Shown: positions 42,450 through 52,321 of the stretch, piece after piece
How positions within the stretch are numbered: the first letter of the stretch is position 1
Layout of the letters: the number at the start of each line of letters is the position of its first letter
Assembly: GCA_903837345.1 (NCBI GenBank)
Contig: CAILUG010000041.1
Coordinates: 1 to 64,000, forward strand
DNA from: an uncultured Gammaproteobacteria bacterium
GTDB taxonomy: Bacteria > Pseudomonadota > Gammaproteobacteria > Pseudomonadales > Pseudohongiellaceae
Direction: 5' to 3'
Length of the DNA stretch: 64,000 nt
Made by a program: the position numbers and the translations under genes
The notes under the pieces: generated by a model
What the model saw: the letters and a program-made list of their open reading frames with translations, nothing else
Databases searched by the model: none
What the model was told of the DNA's origin: nothing

Positions 42450-44318
42450 TCAGAGGGGTTGGTCAAGGATATCGCGCAACGTGCGGGCAAGCTCGATTTG
42501 TGAATAGGGTTTGGGCAGCACCGGGAATCCCGATTCCCCGGGTGAAGGGTTGGCAAGAGTGGTGCTGATGAATCCCGAGGTCAGCAGAATCTTGAGATCA
42601 GGCCTTAACTGAAGTGCCTGTTGTGCCAGTTCATGACCATTGAGACCGGGCATCATGACGTCGGTGAACATGAGTTTGATTTCGGAATTGTGTTTCAGCA
42701 CCGACAGTGCCGTGTCGCCATTGGAGACTGCCAGCACGTCATAACCGAGGCGGGTTGACAGCATGGACTGTGCGGCATTACGAACCATTTCATCATCATC
42801 GACGAGGAGGATGGTTTCATTGCCGCCACTCGGCTGCTCCGGCTTTTCGGTTATTGCCCGCACCGCTTCGGATGACACCGGCAGATAGAGGTTTACCGAG
42901 GTGCCGGCGCCCGGCTGGGAGGTGATCGTGACATGGCCATGGGATTGCTTGGCAAAACCGAACACCGAACTCAAGCCCAGTCCCGTGCCCTTGCCCAGTT
43001 CCTTGGTGGTAAAGAACGGTTCAAATACATGTTTGAGATTTTCCGGACTGATGCCGGTGCCGGTGTCTTTCACCTTGATCTCAATGTAATGACCGGCGCG
43101 GAAATCGGGATGCTTTCTGGCTTCGTCTTCCTGCACATGGATTTCACTGGTGCTGATGGTCAGTTCGCCGCCTTTGGGCATCGCATCGCGCGCGTTGATT
43201 GACAGGTTCAGCAGCGCACCTTCCAGCTGGTGCTCATCCACCAGCGCCGGCGGCAGGTCGTGCTGTACCAGCACTATGATTTTGATATTGACACTTAGTG
43301 TGCAGACCAGCAGTTCGCGCATGCCCTTGACCAGCTCGTTGATGTCGAGCGGTCGCGGCGCCAGTTGCTGTTTGCGTGCATAGGCCAGCAAGCGGCGGGT
43401 GAGTTCACTGCCCTTGAGAGCAGCAGAACGTATGGCACCAGCCAGCCGGTGGCCTTGTTCATGATATTGGTAGAGGTCCTGCAACAGATCGGCATTGCCA
43501 AGAATGATGGTCAGCAGATTGTTGAAATCGTGGGCAACATGGCCGGTCAGCTTGCCGATCGACTCCATGTGCTGGGACTGTTCCAGGCGTTGCTGCATCT
43601 GTTTGCGTTCGGTGATCGAATGGAAATACACAGCCAGACCCTCGGGTGAAGGGAAGGCATCGAGTTCGATCCAGTTGTTCATCAGGTTGGAGAAGTACTC
43701 GTAATGAAACGGCGTGTTGGTTCGCATTGCATGGTAAAAACCTTCATGCAGTGGAGTATCCAGCAGATAGGGGAACTCTTCCCATAACACAAATCCGGTG
43801 GCGGGTTTGCCCACTCGTCCCACCAGTTTCATTGCGGCCTTGTTTACATAAACCAGCCGCCAGTGGTTATCCAGCAGATAGAAGGCATCTGTCATGTTTT
43901 CCAGGGTGACAAGCAGGCGATCGCTGATCAGCCGTTTTTCCTGCTCCTGCTGCTTTTGCTGGGTAATGTCCTGCAAGGCACCTACCACGAGCAAATCCGG
44001 CGACTCATCGACCGCCTCGGCCTTGCCGATAACATGGATCCATTTGCGCACACCATCAACGGTTTCAATTTCGAATTCAGTATCACAAGTCGCGCCGGCA
44101 CTGCGGCAATTCTGTATGCAGTCCAGTACCGTGGACCGGTATCGTGGCAGGATGTGGCGTCCGATTTCCTCAAGAGTCAGTACTGTGGGACTTTGATAGC
44201 CGAAAATAGCCAGCATGGCTGGCGAGCAATAGAGGGAGCGGGTTGCACCATAGGTAATCGACCAGCCGCCAACCTTGGCCATTTTTTGGGTGATTTCCAG
44301 CAGGCTGTCGTTGAGCAT
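42450..44318 (-). CDS. PAS sensor histidine kinase with C-terminal receiver
   Basis: 622 residues, no membrane segment. Two PAS domains (GGWSITYGATRSLYCSPAMLAIFGY at about 18-125; LLDNHWRLVYVNKAAMKLVGRVG at about 140-255), a HisKA-like helix with GHVAHDFNNLLTIILGNADLL, HATPase with LLNLSINARDAM and GTGLGLSSVFGFAKQ, and a receiver with phosphoacceptor Asp in LMFTDVMMPGLNGHELA. The HDFNNLL phosphoacceptor box marks the family typified by NtrB-like and RcsC-unrelated orphan kinases. The output partner is not in the window. The next gene downstream is apbE, five bases away. Confidence 0.92.
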   Translation of the reverse strand: MLNDSLLEITQKMAKVGGWSITYGATRSLYCSPAMLAIFGYQSPTVLTLEEIGRHILPRYRSTVLDCIQNCRSAGATCDTEFEIETVDGVRKWIHVIGKAEAVDESPDLLVVGALQDITQQKQQEQEKRLISDRLLVTLENMTDAFYLLDNHWRLVYVNKAAMKLVGRVGKPATGFVLWEEFPYLLDTPLHEGFYHAMRTNTPFHYEYFSNLMNNWIELDAFPSPEGLAVYFHSITERKQMQQRLEQSQHMESIGKLTGHVAHDFNNLLTIILGNADLLQDLYQYHEQGHRLAGAIRSAALKGSELTRRLLAYARKQQLAPRPLDINELVKGMRELLVCTLSVNIKIIVLVQHDLPPALVDEHQLEGALLNLSINARDAMPKGGELTISTSEIHVQEDEARKHPDFRAGHYIEIKVKDTGTGISPENLKHVFEPFFTTKELGKGTGLGLSSVFGFAKQSHGHVTITSQPGAGTSVNLYLPVSSEAVRAITEKPEQPSGGNETILLVDDDEMVRNAAQSMLSTRLGYDVLAVSNGDTALSVLKHNSEIKLMFTDVMMPGLNGHELAQQALQLRPDLKILLTSGFISTTLANPSPGESGFPVLPKPYSQIELARTLRDILDQPL

Positions 44319-44669
44319 GGTTATAGTTGTAGGGGCTCTGACAAGTATAAGTTGCTTACTTTTTAACGACGTGGGCAGCGACTTTAATGCTTTGTGTGTG
44401 GAATGTACAAGCTGAAAGGGTAAGTAGTTTGCCTGATGGCAATATACAATCAGATGATTTTCCCTATCGGCATCCCGCCCACTGCAACCCTTGTCCCCCG
44501 GGAGCCGCTCCGGAGCATCACGAAGAAGCGTTGACCTGGGTCAATTTCCTTTTCGGCTTTATGGAGGCACGCTGCACACCCTGTTACTGTATTTTTCCCA
44601 TGCTTGGCTGCCACCCGCTGGCGTAGCAGGAGGCAGTCCATGATCGGGTACTACAAAGGAATCCACTCC
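44319..44669. other. 351-base intergenic region
   Basis: Lies between the divergent sensor kinase and lipoprotein cytochrome genes and must hold both promoters. It contains the FNR/ANR-like palindrome at 44531-44544 and a -10-like TACTGT at 44585-44590. A 79-codon plus-strand ORF (44387-44626) has no ribosome-binding site or recognisable features and is not called. Confidence 0.6.
44531..44544. promoter_or_regulatory. FNR/ANR/DNR-like palindrome
   Basis: TTGACCTGGGTCAA is a perfect 5-bp dyad with a four-base centre and differs from the FNR/ANR consensus TTGAT-N4-ATCAA only at the fifth base of each arm. It lies 126 bases upstream of the cytochrome start and about 60 bases before the likely transcription start, a class I activator position. 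Confidence 0.55.
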
Positions 44670-45260
44670 ATGAAACGAACTCTTGTTGCAGAGGTGTTGC
44701 TGGTTGCCGTGGTGTCACTGTCGGCATGTTCTGGCGGTGCCGGCACGGGCACGAATGCCGGCACTGCCCCTGGCCCCGGGTCTGGCGCCGGCTGGACTGG
44801 CGTCACCAATCCCAAGGATGTGATCGCTGCGCGCTTGCGGCTGATGGAGCAGATGGAAAAGCTGATGCTGCCCATCGATATGCTGCAGGTACAGGACGGC
44901 GGTGATACCGCAGTGCTGAGTGCCAACGCAGCAGCTGTCGCGGCCATGCTGCAGGCAGTGCCGCATCTGTTTCCGCCCACCACCGATCTTTACGATCCGA
45001 AGATGGATACGCCGGCTACAATTGCTTTGCCAGCCATCTGGAAGGACTTCGCAAGTTTCTACAATCTTGCCGACGCTGCCGCCAAGTCAGCCGGCAACAT
45101 GGCAGCCGCTGAGGGCAAGGATGCGCAGCGCACGGCCAGTGCCCAGCTGCGCGGCAGTTGCGATGCCTGTCACGTGCTGTTCCTCCGCAAGTACGAGAAG
45201 CCGAAGGCCAAGGCATCCGACGCCGATTTCGACTTTGATGCGGCACTGCCGTCAAAGTAG
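44670..45260 (+). CDS. Lipoprotein class II c-type cytochrome
   Basis: 196 residues. Lipoprotein signal (VAEVLLVAVVSLSAC), a Gly/Ala/Pro-rich spacer (GGAGTGTNAGTAPGPGSG) and a four-helix class II cytochrome c domain with the single haem motif CDACH near the C-terminus, as in cytochrome c-prime and c556. Likely outer-membrane- or inner-membrane-tethered electron carrier or NO/CO binder. The ATG at 44670 follows AAGGA ten bases away. The FNR-like site upstream suggests oxygen- or NO-dependent control. Confidence 0.88.
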   Translation: MKRTLVAEVLLVAVVSLSACSGGAGTGTNAGTAPGPGSGAGWTGVTNPKDVIAARLRLMEQMEKLMLPIDMLQVQDGGDTAVLSANAAAVAAMLQAVPHLFPPTTDLYDPKMDTPATIALPAIWKDFASFYNLADAAAKSAGNMAAAEGKDAQRTASAQLRGSCDACHVLFLRKYEKPKAKASDADFDFDAALPSK

Positions 45261-45302
45261 GTTTCCGGTAAACACCCATTGATGCAGCCAGAGTGCTGCC
45301 GG

Positions 45303-45941
45303 TCAATATTCCCAGTGCAGGTTGTTCTGCACCATGGATGAGTATTTGCCCACCGGTTCCTGGCGGTTGCCCAGTACCACCAGCGCGCCATTGCCCATCG
45401 GGGTAATGGTGCCGGTGAAACGGTCATCGCTGAAGCGGGTTTCCTTGTCCACCATTCTGGATGGAATCATCATCACCGAGACAGGCCCGGTATCACCGCT
45501 GATGATCAGATGCATTGCTGCCTGTTTGGCTATCCAGCAGTCCTTGGAAAAGCGTACGTCCATTGCATTGGTGGCGGGACTGGAATCAAGCCGGGCTTTG
45601 ATGACAGTGCCCATGCGGGAATTTACTTCAGCCAGACTGATGTGATCGGTGCTGCCAAGGAAGCGTTCTTCGGCATAGACATGCCTCAGAATCTCCTGGG
45701 TGAGCGGTGTTTCCTGGGGTGGCTGGTAACGCCAGGCCAGACCCAACAGCAGGGCCATGCAGGCAGCAACCGGCAACGCACGACGCCAGAATGAATCGTT
45801 GGCCGCCGCAGTGTTGCGGGCCGCGTTGGCAGTGACAACCTCTTCATCAGCTATGGCCAACAGTTTGTTTTGCAGGCCCTCAGGCGCCGAGGGTGCTTTC
45901 ATCACCTGCTGCAACAGTTTGTCAAAATCATGTTCGTTCAT
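45303..45941 (-). CDS. DUF3379 protein, probable anti-sigma factor
   Basis: 212 residues: a cytoplasmic N-terminus (about 1-60), one membrane helix (ALPVAACMALLLGLAW, near 72-87) and a periplasmic domain with LRHVYAEERFLGSTDHISLAEVNSRMG and GDTGPVSVMMIPSRMV. DUF3379 genes regularly follow an ECF sigma factor, and the one-helix layout fits an anti-sigma factor. It starts four bases after the sigma gene stop. Confidence 0.82.
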   Translation of the reverse strand: MNEHDFDKLLQQVMKAPSAPEGLQNKLLAIADEEVVTANAARNTAAANDSFWRRALPVAACMALLLGLAWRYQPPQETPLTQEILRHVYAEERFLGSTDHISLAEVNSRMGTVIKARLDSSPATNAMDVRFSKDCWIAKQAAMHLIISGDTGPVSVMMIPSRMVDKETRFSDDRFTGTITPMGNGALVVLGNRQEPVGKYSSMVQNNLHWEY

Positions 45942-45945
45942 GGGT

Positions 45946-46524
45946 TTACTCTTTATTACCAAGGCTGTTACCAGGGTTATCGCCATCACGGTTGCCGTCC
46001 AGCACTGACCGCAGTTTGTTGCGGGCCCTGAACAGCCGGGTCATCACGGTATTGTTGTTCAAATCCAGCATTGCACCGATTTCGTCCCCGCTGAAACCGC
46101 CTATCACCTGCAGTGCCAGCGGATCGCGGTATTCCGGTTCCAGTGCGAGGATGGCCTTGTGCAGCATCATGGCTTCCATCTGTTGATCCGGTTCCAGATG
46201 ACTGGCTTCCGGCAACGTAGCCTCGTGGTCATCGATATCATCGAGTTCCGGCCGCTGCTTTTCATACAGACGGGCGTTTTCACGGCGCAAAATCGTGAAT
46301 AACCACGCCTTGGCTGAATCGTGGCTTTGCAGGCTGTCGAAGGCGCGCCAGGCCCGCAAGAAGGTTTCCTGGGTCAGATCTTCAGCCAGCGCGGTGTGCC
46401 GGGTCAGCCAGCAGGCATAACGGAAAATGTCGTGGTAATAATCACTGACCAGGGATTCATAGCGCTTGCGTCGAGTCACCTTGTTGTCCATGACCGAGTT
46501 TTCGGCAGATTCTTGCGAGGTCAT
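45946..46524 (-). CDS. ECF-type RNA polymerase sigma factor
   Basis: About 192 residues. Region 2 with YYHDIFRYACWLTRHTALAEDLTQETFLRAWRAF and AKAWLFTILRREN, and region 4 with ILALEPEYRDPLALQVIGGFSGDEIGAMLDLNNNTVMTRLFRARNKLR. Directs RNA polymerase to a small regulon, presumably controlled by the DUF3379 protein next to it. In-frame ATGs at 46554, 46524 and 46491 are all possible; none has a strong ribosome-binding site. Confidence 0.9.
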   Translation of the reverse strand: MTSQESAENSVMDNKVTRRKRYESLVSDYYHDIFRYACWLTRHTALAEDLTQETFLRAWRAFDSLQSHDSAKAWLFTILRRENARLYEKQRPELDDIDDHEATLPEASHLEPDQQMEAMMLHKAILALEPEYRDPLALQVIGGFSGDEIGAMLDLNNNTVMTRLFRARNKLRSVLDGNRDGDNPGNSLGNKE

Positions 46525-46716
46525 AGTGGAAGTGCTTAGGGTCAGTGGTGACATGCAGGAAAAACGGCCATTTACCCGCTCAGACGGGCCCCGGCATTAT
46601 TGCCCGGCGGGGAAACAGGCAGCAAGTTCACAGGCAAAGTGCCGATGTGATTGTGAGCGATAATCAGCTAAGACCAGAAAACCTGCAAAATATTTCAGCG
46701 CTGCACGTCTCCCGGC

Positions 46717-46722
46717 TATAAT
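46717..46722 (+). promoter_or_regulatory. -10 element upstream of SDR gene
   Basis: A perfect TATAAT, with a poor -35 (TTCAGC) 17 bases upstream. Transcription would start about 80 bases before the SDR coding region. Confidence 0.5.
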
Positions 46723-46765
46723 GACAACAAAAAATGACAAGTGTCGCATCAGGCGGCAGGCATAA

Positions 46766-47641
46766 GTGCCCGTCTTCCCGCTGTGCAGACCTCCAGGAGT
46801 AATCACCATTCGTTCCTATAACAACAAGGTTGCCTTCATCACAGGCGCAGCCGCGGGTATTGGTTTGGGCATGGCCCGCGCTTTTGCAGCGAAAGGCATG
46901 AAGTTGGGGCTGGCAGATATGGATGCCGGCAAACTGGCTGAAGTGAAACAACTCTTTGCCGAACTGGGTCACGATGTACTGGTGTTCCCGGTGGATGTTG
47001 CCAATCGCGATGAACTGAAGCAGGCCGCCGCCGCAGTAGCTGCACGCTTCGGTGCGCTGCATGTGGTTTGTGCCAATGCCGGGGTGAGCGGTTACATCGG
47101 CCCCTTGCAGGAAGGTACTGACAAGGATTGGGACTGGATCATTGACGTCAATCTCAAGGGCACGGTCAACACCATCCAGGCTGCCTTGCCCCATCTGATG
47201 CTTAATCCCGAACAGTCACACATCGTCCTGACCAGCTCCATCAGCGGTTTGCGCGTCTATGAACCGAGCCGTGGCCAGGGCATGTACAACACTACCAAAT
47301 ATGCATTGGTGGGATTGGGCGAAGCCTTGCATGCAGATCTGCATCATCTGGGTATGGGAGTATCGATTTTGTGCCCGGGTGTGGTGAATACCGATATTTC
47401 CAATTCCGGCCGCCACCGGCCGGCCCGTTACGGCGGACCCTTCGAAGTAAAAGGCGATTTTGTGTTGGCCAAAGCTGCCAAGAATGGCACCGATCCGCTG
47501 GAATTCGGGCAGTGGGTGATGAAGGCGATGGAGCAGGACCAGCTCCATGTGATCACGCATCCGGAAGACCGCCCCATCATCGAAGCCCGGCACAAGCGCA
47601 TCCTGCAGGCGTTTGATGCGTGTGAATCGCTCAAGAAGTAG
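46766..47641 (+). CDS. Short-chain dehydrogenase/reductase
   Basis: About 277-291 residues. Rossmann motif GAAAGIGLGMARAF (TGxxxGIG), ANAGVSG (NAG), catalytic Ser in TSSISGL, and YNTTKYALVG (Y-x3-K). NAD(P)H-dependent oxidoreductase of unknown substrate. The start is uncertain: a GTG at 46766 has no good ribosome-binding site, while AGGAG lies eight bases before an ATT codon (46808) that opens the conserved RSYNNKVAFITG segment. No canonical start fits the AGGAG. Confidence 0.9.
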   Translation: MPVFPLCRPPGVITIRSYNNKVAFITGAAAGIGLGMARAFAAKGMKLGLADMDAGKLAEVKQLFAELGHDVLVFPVDVANRDELKQAAAAVAARFGALHVVCANAGVSGYIGPLQEGTDKDWDWIIDVNLKGTVNTIQAALPHLMLNPEQSHIVLTSSISGLRVYEPSRGQGMYNTTKYALVGLGEALHADLHHLGMGVSILCPGVVNTDISNSGRHRPARYGGPFEVKGDFVLAKAAKNGTDPLEFGQWVMKAMEQDQLHVITHPEDRPIIEARHKRILQAFDACESLKK

Positions 47642-47682
47642 CTGCTGTCGCCTGCTTCCGCATGATTGCCTGGGGCTGTTGA

Positions 47683-48996
47683 TTATTGGGCAGGCAGGCT
47701 GTCAGATCCCTGGATGCTGACATTGGGCAGACCGAGCGCGCTGATGATTTTTTCAATCGAGTGGGTCTCTTCCATCAGCGCCTGCACAGCCTTGTTGATC
47801 AGCGCTTCGCCTTCGGTGTTACCCGCAGCTATCAACATGTCGTATGTCGAGCTTTGATTAATGAGGGCTTCCATCGCCAGATCGGTGGTTTCGACTTTCG
47901 CATTCATTTCGGCATGGACTGCCGGAGCATTGATGCGCAGCAACAGCTCCAGGCTGGCCCCACTGACCACTGCACCGTTGGTGCGGATATAACGTCCCTG
48001 CCAAAGATTGCGGATGCCTCTCGCATCGTAAAAGTGCGACCACAAGGTGTTGTCGGAAAAACAATCCTGTTCCAGTTCCGGATCATGCTTTGACAGCGCA
48101 AGCCCCAAACCGGTACCAGCCAGCTCGCCATAGGCCAGCGAACCCATGCCCGTCAACAAGGTGGCGAGACCGCCGTTGTCATCTTTGGTCATCAGCGCTT
48201 CATAGGCGCGGCCGCCGTTTTGCCAGCTCTGCACCATTTCCTCGAGATCGCTGACCAAGAGGTGGGTTGCCGATTCCAGATAAGCGCGACGGCGGTCGCA
48301 ATTGCGATGGGTGCAGCGGGCCGGATCATAATCGGTGTAGGGGCGCTCGCCGGCACCAGGGCCGGTGCCGTGCAAATCCTGCCCCCACAGCAGGAACTCA
48401 ATGGCGTGATAACCGGTGGCCACATTGGCATCGACACCACCAATGTTGTGCAGGGTCTCGGCCAGGAATTGCGGGGTCAGGTTGCCGGCATCCACGCTCA
48501 TGCCGCCATCATCGATCACGGGATTGGCAATGACGTTGGCAGCATAGAAATTGTTGTCTTCGGATTCAGTGCCATAGGAGGGCGCCACGTAGTCGATCAA
48601 TCCTTCCGCCATCGGCCACGAATTCACGCGTGGCACCCACTCGTCCACCACCGGATTGCCAAAGCGGAACACCTCGGTCTGCATATAGGGGATGCGCGCA
48701 GCCCGCCATGCTGAACGCGCAGCGTCGAGAGTGTCAGGCGATGGCTGCGCCAGCAGTTTGTTGACGGCAGTTTCCAGCTGACGCCCGGTCACCAGTGCAT
48801 CGCCATAGCTGGCCTGGGCAATGGCCACATAGGTGGAAATGATGGCAGCAGTCGAGGGCGCACTCTCAGGTGCAGTGACAGTTGCATTGCGGGTGGCGGG
48901 TGCCGGCTGGTCGGTCACGCGGGCGCTTTGACAGCCGCCCAACAATGCAGCCAGTGCCAACGCCATACATCCTGTGCGAGCGGCTGCAGATTTCAT
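47683..48996 (-). CDS. Imelysin family (M75-like) lipoprotein
   Basis: 437 residues. Lipoprotein signal ALALAALLGGC, two helical-bundle repeats, and the GxHxxE motif as GYHAIEFLLWGQD near residue 200. WRAARIPYMQTEVFRFGNP near 100 and NLWQGRY near 340 are also typical. Imelysins (IrpA, Algp7-like) are periplasmic or surface iron- or metal-binding proteins involved in metal acquisition. No signature of the peptidase activity first assigned to the family is evident beyond this motif. It lies four bases downstream of phoU. Confidence 0.9.
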   Translation of the reverse strand: MKSAAARTGCMALALAALLGGCQSARVTDQPAPATRNATVTAPESAPSTAAIISTYVAIAQASYGDALVTGRQLETAVNKLLAQPSPDTLDAARSAWRAARIPYMQTEVFRFGNPVVDEWVPRVNSWPMAEGLIDYVAPSYGTESEDNNFYAANVIANPVIDDGGMSVDAGNLTPQFLAETLHNIGGVDANVATGYHAIEFLLWGQDLHGTGPGAGERPYTDYDPARCTHRNCDRRRAYLESATHLLVSDLEEMVQSWQNGGRAYEALMTKDDNGGLATLLTGMGSLAYGELAGTGLGLALSKHDPELEQDCFSDNTLWSHFYDARGIRNLWQGRYIRTNGAVVSGASLELLLRINAPAVHAEMNAKVETTDLAMEALINQSSTYDMLIAAGNTEGEALINKAVQALMEETHSIEKIISALGLPNVSIQGSDSLPAQ

Positions 48997-49000
48997 GGAG

Positions 49001-49657
49001 TTATCCCATGTGACGCATTACTTTCCCTTCAACCATGAACAACACGTCTTCCGCGATGTTGGTACTGAGATCGGCGATGCGCTCCATATGGCGTGAGCAG
49101 GACAGCAGATTGAGTGCTACTTCCGTGCGGCTGACATCCTGTTCGATCATCTGCTGCACTTCCGTGTACATTTTGGCATTGATCTCGTCGACCCGCTTGT
49201 CCATCTTGATGATATTGCGGGCCAGATCAACATCCAGAGTCACCAGCGAATCCAGCGATTTGCGCACCATGGTGCGCACCAGATCCGGCAATTCGGTCAT
49301 GAACTCGGACGAGATGGGGACAGGGTTCAGTCTTGCCAGCACCATCGCCCGTTTGGCGATGTTCTTGGCGAAATCACCCATGCGTTCCAGGTCGTTGTCC
49401 ACTTTCAGAACGGCCACGATGAAGCGCAGGTCAACCGCCACCGGCTGATGCAATGCCAGCATCTTGAGGCATTCTTCCTCGATCTGGACTTCCTTCTCGT
49501 TGATTTCAAGCTCGATCTGCAACACCCGGTCTGCCAGTTCGGTTTCCCGGTTGTGCAGAGCCAGGATGGCGCTGTTGATGGCGCTCTCCACCAGATTGCC
49601 GAGTTGCAGCAATTGTTTTTTCAGGGTTTCCAGGTCGCGCTGTAAATGCAGGGACAT
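49001..49657 (-). CDS. phoU: Phosphate transport regulator PhoU
   Basis: 218 residues with two PhoU three-helix repeats: MLALHQPVAVDLRFIVAVLKVDNDLERMGDFAKNIAKRA and NLLSCSRHMERIADLSTNIAEDVLFMVEGK. The E-x3-D-x3-N metal-binding motif is present in both. Represses PhoR signalling when phosphate is abundant and controls PstB activity. It is the last gene of the pst operon, 37 bases after pstB. Confidence 0.97.
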   Translation of the reverse strand: MSLHLQRDLETLKKQLLQLGNLVESAINSAILALHNRETELADRVLQIELEINEKEVQIEEECLKMLALHQPVAVDLRFIVAVLKVDNDLERMGDFAKNIAKRAMVLARLNPVPISSEFMTELPDLVRTMVRKSLDSLVTLDVDLARNIIKMDKRVDEINAKMYTEVQQMIEQDVSRTEVALNLLSCSRHMERIADLSTNIAEDVLFMVEGKVMRHMG

Positions 49658-49694
49658 ATCGATTTCCGCTCGTCAATTTTGACGAAGTGCCATG

Positions 49695-50492
49695 TCAGCC
49701 AAAACGGCCCGTGACATATTCTTCAGTACGTTTCTTTTCGGGTCTGGTGAAAATCTGGTCGGTTTCACCGAATTCAACCAGGTTGCCCATTTCCATGAAC
49801 GCAGTGTAATCCGAAACCCGGGCCGCCTGTTGCATGTTATGGGTAACAATCACAATCGTGTAGCGGGACTGCAGTTCAAACAACAAATCTTCAATGTGCG
49901 CGGTCGAGATCGGATCCAGTGCCGAGCACGGTTCATCCATCAAAAGCACCTGCGGTTCCATTGCCAGTGCACGTGCGATGCACAGGCGCTGCTGCTGTCC
50001 GCCTGAAAGATTGAGAGCACTTTCATGCAGACGGTCTTTCACTTCTTCCCACAATGCCGCCTGTGACAGCGAACGTTCCACCAGTTCGTCCATCGAGCCG
50101 CTGTAGCCGTTGATGCTGGGGCCCCAGGAAATGTTGTTGAAGATCGATTTCGGAAACGGGTTGGGTTTCTGGAACACCATGCCTATACGGCGACGCACTT
50201 CCACCGGATCCACTGCACTGCCATAGAGATTCTGGCCGGCGAACAGTATCTGGCCTTCGATGGTTACGCCGTCAACGAAATCATTCATGCGGTTGAGCGA
50301 ACGCAGCAGCGTGCTCTTGCCGCAGCCCGAAGGACCGATGATCGAGGTGATACGGTTGCGCCAGATCGTGCAGGATACTTTCTTCACTGCCGCCTTGCCG
50401 GAATAGAGCACACTGACGTCCTGCAATTCGAGCACTGCTTCAGAGGCTTTGCGTTTGTCAGCGGTGGTGTCGAGTGGTTCTGACAGGGCCAT
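49695..50492 (-). CDS. pstB: Phosphate ABC transporter ATPase
   Basis: 265 residues. Walker [19 protein letters not shown] signature [15 protein letters not shown], Walker [13 protein letters not shown] and H-loop VTHNMQQA. The phosphate-specific segment [15 protein letters not shown] is present. The start overlaps the pstA stop by one base. Confidence 0.98.
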   Translation of the reverse strand: MALSEPLDTTADKRKASEAVLELQDVSVLYSGKAAVKKVSCTIWRNRITSIIGPSGCGKSTLLRSLNRMNDFVDGVTIEGQILFAGQNLYGSAVDPVEVRRRIGMVFQKPNPFPKSIFNNISWGPSINGYSGSMDELVERSLSQAALWEEVKDRLHESALNLSGGQQQRLCIARALAMEPQVLLMDEPCSALDPISTAHIEDLLFELQSRYTIVIVTHNMQQAARVSDYTAFMEMGNLVEFGETDQIFTRPEKKRTEEYVTGRFG

Positions 50493-51370
50493 TATTTGAA
50501 TCTCTTCTCGGTCTTGTTACGAATATAGATTGCAGTGGCGTTCATCAGCAGCAGAACCACCAGCAGCACAATGATGCCGGCGGCTGCCAGCTGGCTGAAC
50601 TCGACCTGCGGCCTCGAGGCCCAGCCGTAGATCTGGATCGGCAACGCGGTAAACGAATCCATCGGGCCCTTCGGCAAAAAGGCCACATACGAGGCTGCGC
50701 CGATCAGGATCAGCGGTGCGGTTTCGCCGATCGCGCGTGACAAGGCCAGAATCACACCGGTCATGATGCCGGGAAACGCGGAAGGCAGCACATGCGACCA
50801 GGTCGTCTGCCAACGGGTGGCGCCCAGCGACAGGGCTGCATAGCGAATGCTCATGGGCACGGTCTTGATGGCTTCACGACTGGCAATGATGATCACCGGC
50901 ATGATCAGCAAACTCATGGTGAGGGCGCCGGAGATCAGGCTGCGTTCAAGTCCGAAAAACCGCACAAAGATTGCCAGACCCAGGATGCCATAGACTATCG
51001 AAGGCACACCGGAAAGATTGGCGATATTCAATTCAATGATGGTGGCCAGCTTGCCGCGTTTGGAAAATTCCTCCAGATACAGCGCAGCGGATACCCCCAC
51101 CGGGATCGAGATGAAGGCAATCATCACGATCAGCCACAAGGTGCCGGCCAGTGCTGACAGGATGCCGGCTTTGGCCGGGATGCGGGACGGGAAGCTGGTG
51201 AGGAAATTCCAGTTGAGCCAGCCGATTCCGTCGAATGCGATGCTCACCAGCAGTACGCCCAGCATGAATACGCTGGACCAGGTGATGAACGCGCACAACC
51301 ACGCAAACATCCTCGCCTTGCGGTGGCGGTTGGCCAGATGCTTCCGGGATTTTTCAGTGAGGAATGCCAT
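50492..51370 (-). CDS. pstA: Phosphate ABC transporter permease PstA
   Basis: 292 residues with about six membrane helices and the EAA-like loop [40 protein letters not shown]. Forms the inner-membrane channel with PstC. Directly abuts pstC and pstB with one-base overlaps. Confidence 0.97.
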   Translation of the reverse strand: MAFLTEKSRKHLANRHRKARMFAWLCAFITWSSVFMLGVLLVSIAFDGIGWLNWNFLTSFPSRIPAKAGILSALAGTLWLIVMIAFISIPVGVSAALYLEEFSKRGKLATIIELNIANLSGVPSIVYGILGLAIFVRFFGLERSLISGALTMSLLIMPVIIIASREAIKTVPMSIRYAALSLGATRWQTTWSHVLPSAFPGIMTGVILALSRAIGETAPLILIGAASYVAFLPKGPMDSFTALPIQIYGWASRPQVEFSQLAAAGIIVLLVVLLLMNATAIYIRNKTEKRFK

Positions 51371-52299
51371 CAGTCATAGACCTCGCGGAAACGTCCCAGA
51401 ATCCATTGGGAAATGACGTTGATCATCAGCGTGATGAAAAACAGCAAGGCTGCCACCGCGAACAAGGTCTGGTAGGCGATGCTGCCGGAAGGCGTATCGC
51501 CGAGGCTGATCTGCACGATGTAGGCAGTCATGGTCTCGATGCTGCCCAGCATGCTCAGGCTCAGATTGGGCGTTTGTCCGGCTGCCAGCGACACCGCCAT
51601 GGTTTCGCCGATCGCACGCGAAATGGCCAGCAGGAAGGAGGCCATCACACCGGACAGGCCGGCCGGGACCACGATGCTGGTGGTGACTTCATAGGAAGTG
51701 GCGCCCACCGCATAGGCCGCCTGCCGCAAACTGACCGGAACCGCCCTGAGTGCATTGTCACTGAGCGTGGCAATGGTGGGAAGAATCATGATGCCGACCA
51801 CAATGGCGGCGCTGAGGGCATTGAAGACCTGGATGTCGGCAATCACTTTGTGCAACATCGGAGTCACAAACGTCAGCGCGAAATAGCCGTAGACCACAGT
51901 GGGGATGCCCGCCAGCAGTTCCAGCGCCGGTTTAACCCAGGTGCGTACGCGGTCGTTGGCGTATTCACTCAGGTAGATGGCGCTGGCAAGTCCGAGCGGA
52001 ATCGCAATCACTGCGGCGCCTACCGTGATCTGGATGGTGCCCCACACCAGTGGCAACACGCCGTAGGAACTGGGTTTGAGCAACGGCACCCAGCGGGTAC
52101 CGAAGAAAAAATCGAGGGGACTGACTGCGCGGAAAAAATCGAACGATTCGACCAGCAGCACTACCACGATGGAAACGGTGGTAATCAGGGAGATGGCTGT
52201 GCAGATCCCCAGCCAGCCCTTGATGGCGATTTCTCCCCAGCGGGTAACCCCTTTGTGGATGCTGAAACTAAGGCCGGGAGTGTGGGTGAGTTCGTTCAT
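51370..52299 (-). CDS. pstC: Phosphate ABC transporter permease PstC
   Basis: 309 residues with six membrane helices and the permease loop [36 protein letters not shown]. The ATG at 52299 ([12 protein letters not shown]) is chosen over an in-frame start at 52398, which would run back into pstS coding sequence. Confidence 0.96.
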   Translation of the reverse strand: MNELTHTPGLSFSIHKGVTRWGEIAIKGWLGICTAISLITTVSIVVVLLVESFDFFRAVSPLDFFFGTRWVPLLKPSSYGVLPLVWGTIQITVGAAVIAIPLGLASAIYLSEYANDRVRTWVKPALELLAGIPTVVYGYFALTFVTPMLHKVIADIQVFNALSAAIVVGIMILPTIATLSDNALRAVPVSLRQAAYAVGATSYEVTTSIVVPAGLSGVMASFLLAISRAIGETMAVSLAAGQTPNLSLSMLGSIETMTAYIVQISLGDTPSGSIAYQTLFAVAALLFFITLMINVISQWILGRFREVYD

Positions 52300-52321
52300 G
52301 CCGGATTGATTTCCGATACTA

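Noticed and set aside
44345-44365. Possible motif copy (GTTGCTTACTTTTT) upstream of the sensor kinase
   Set aside because: Only a seven-base core matches and the GAACCA half is missing.
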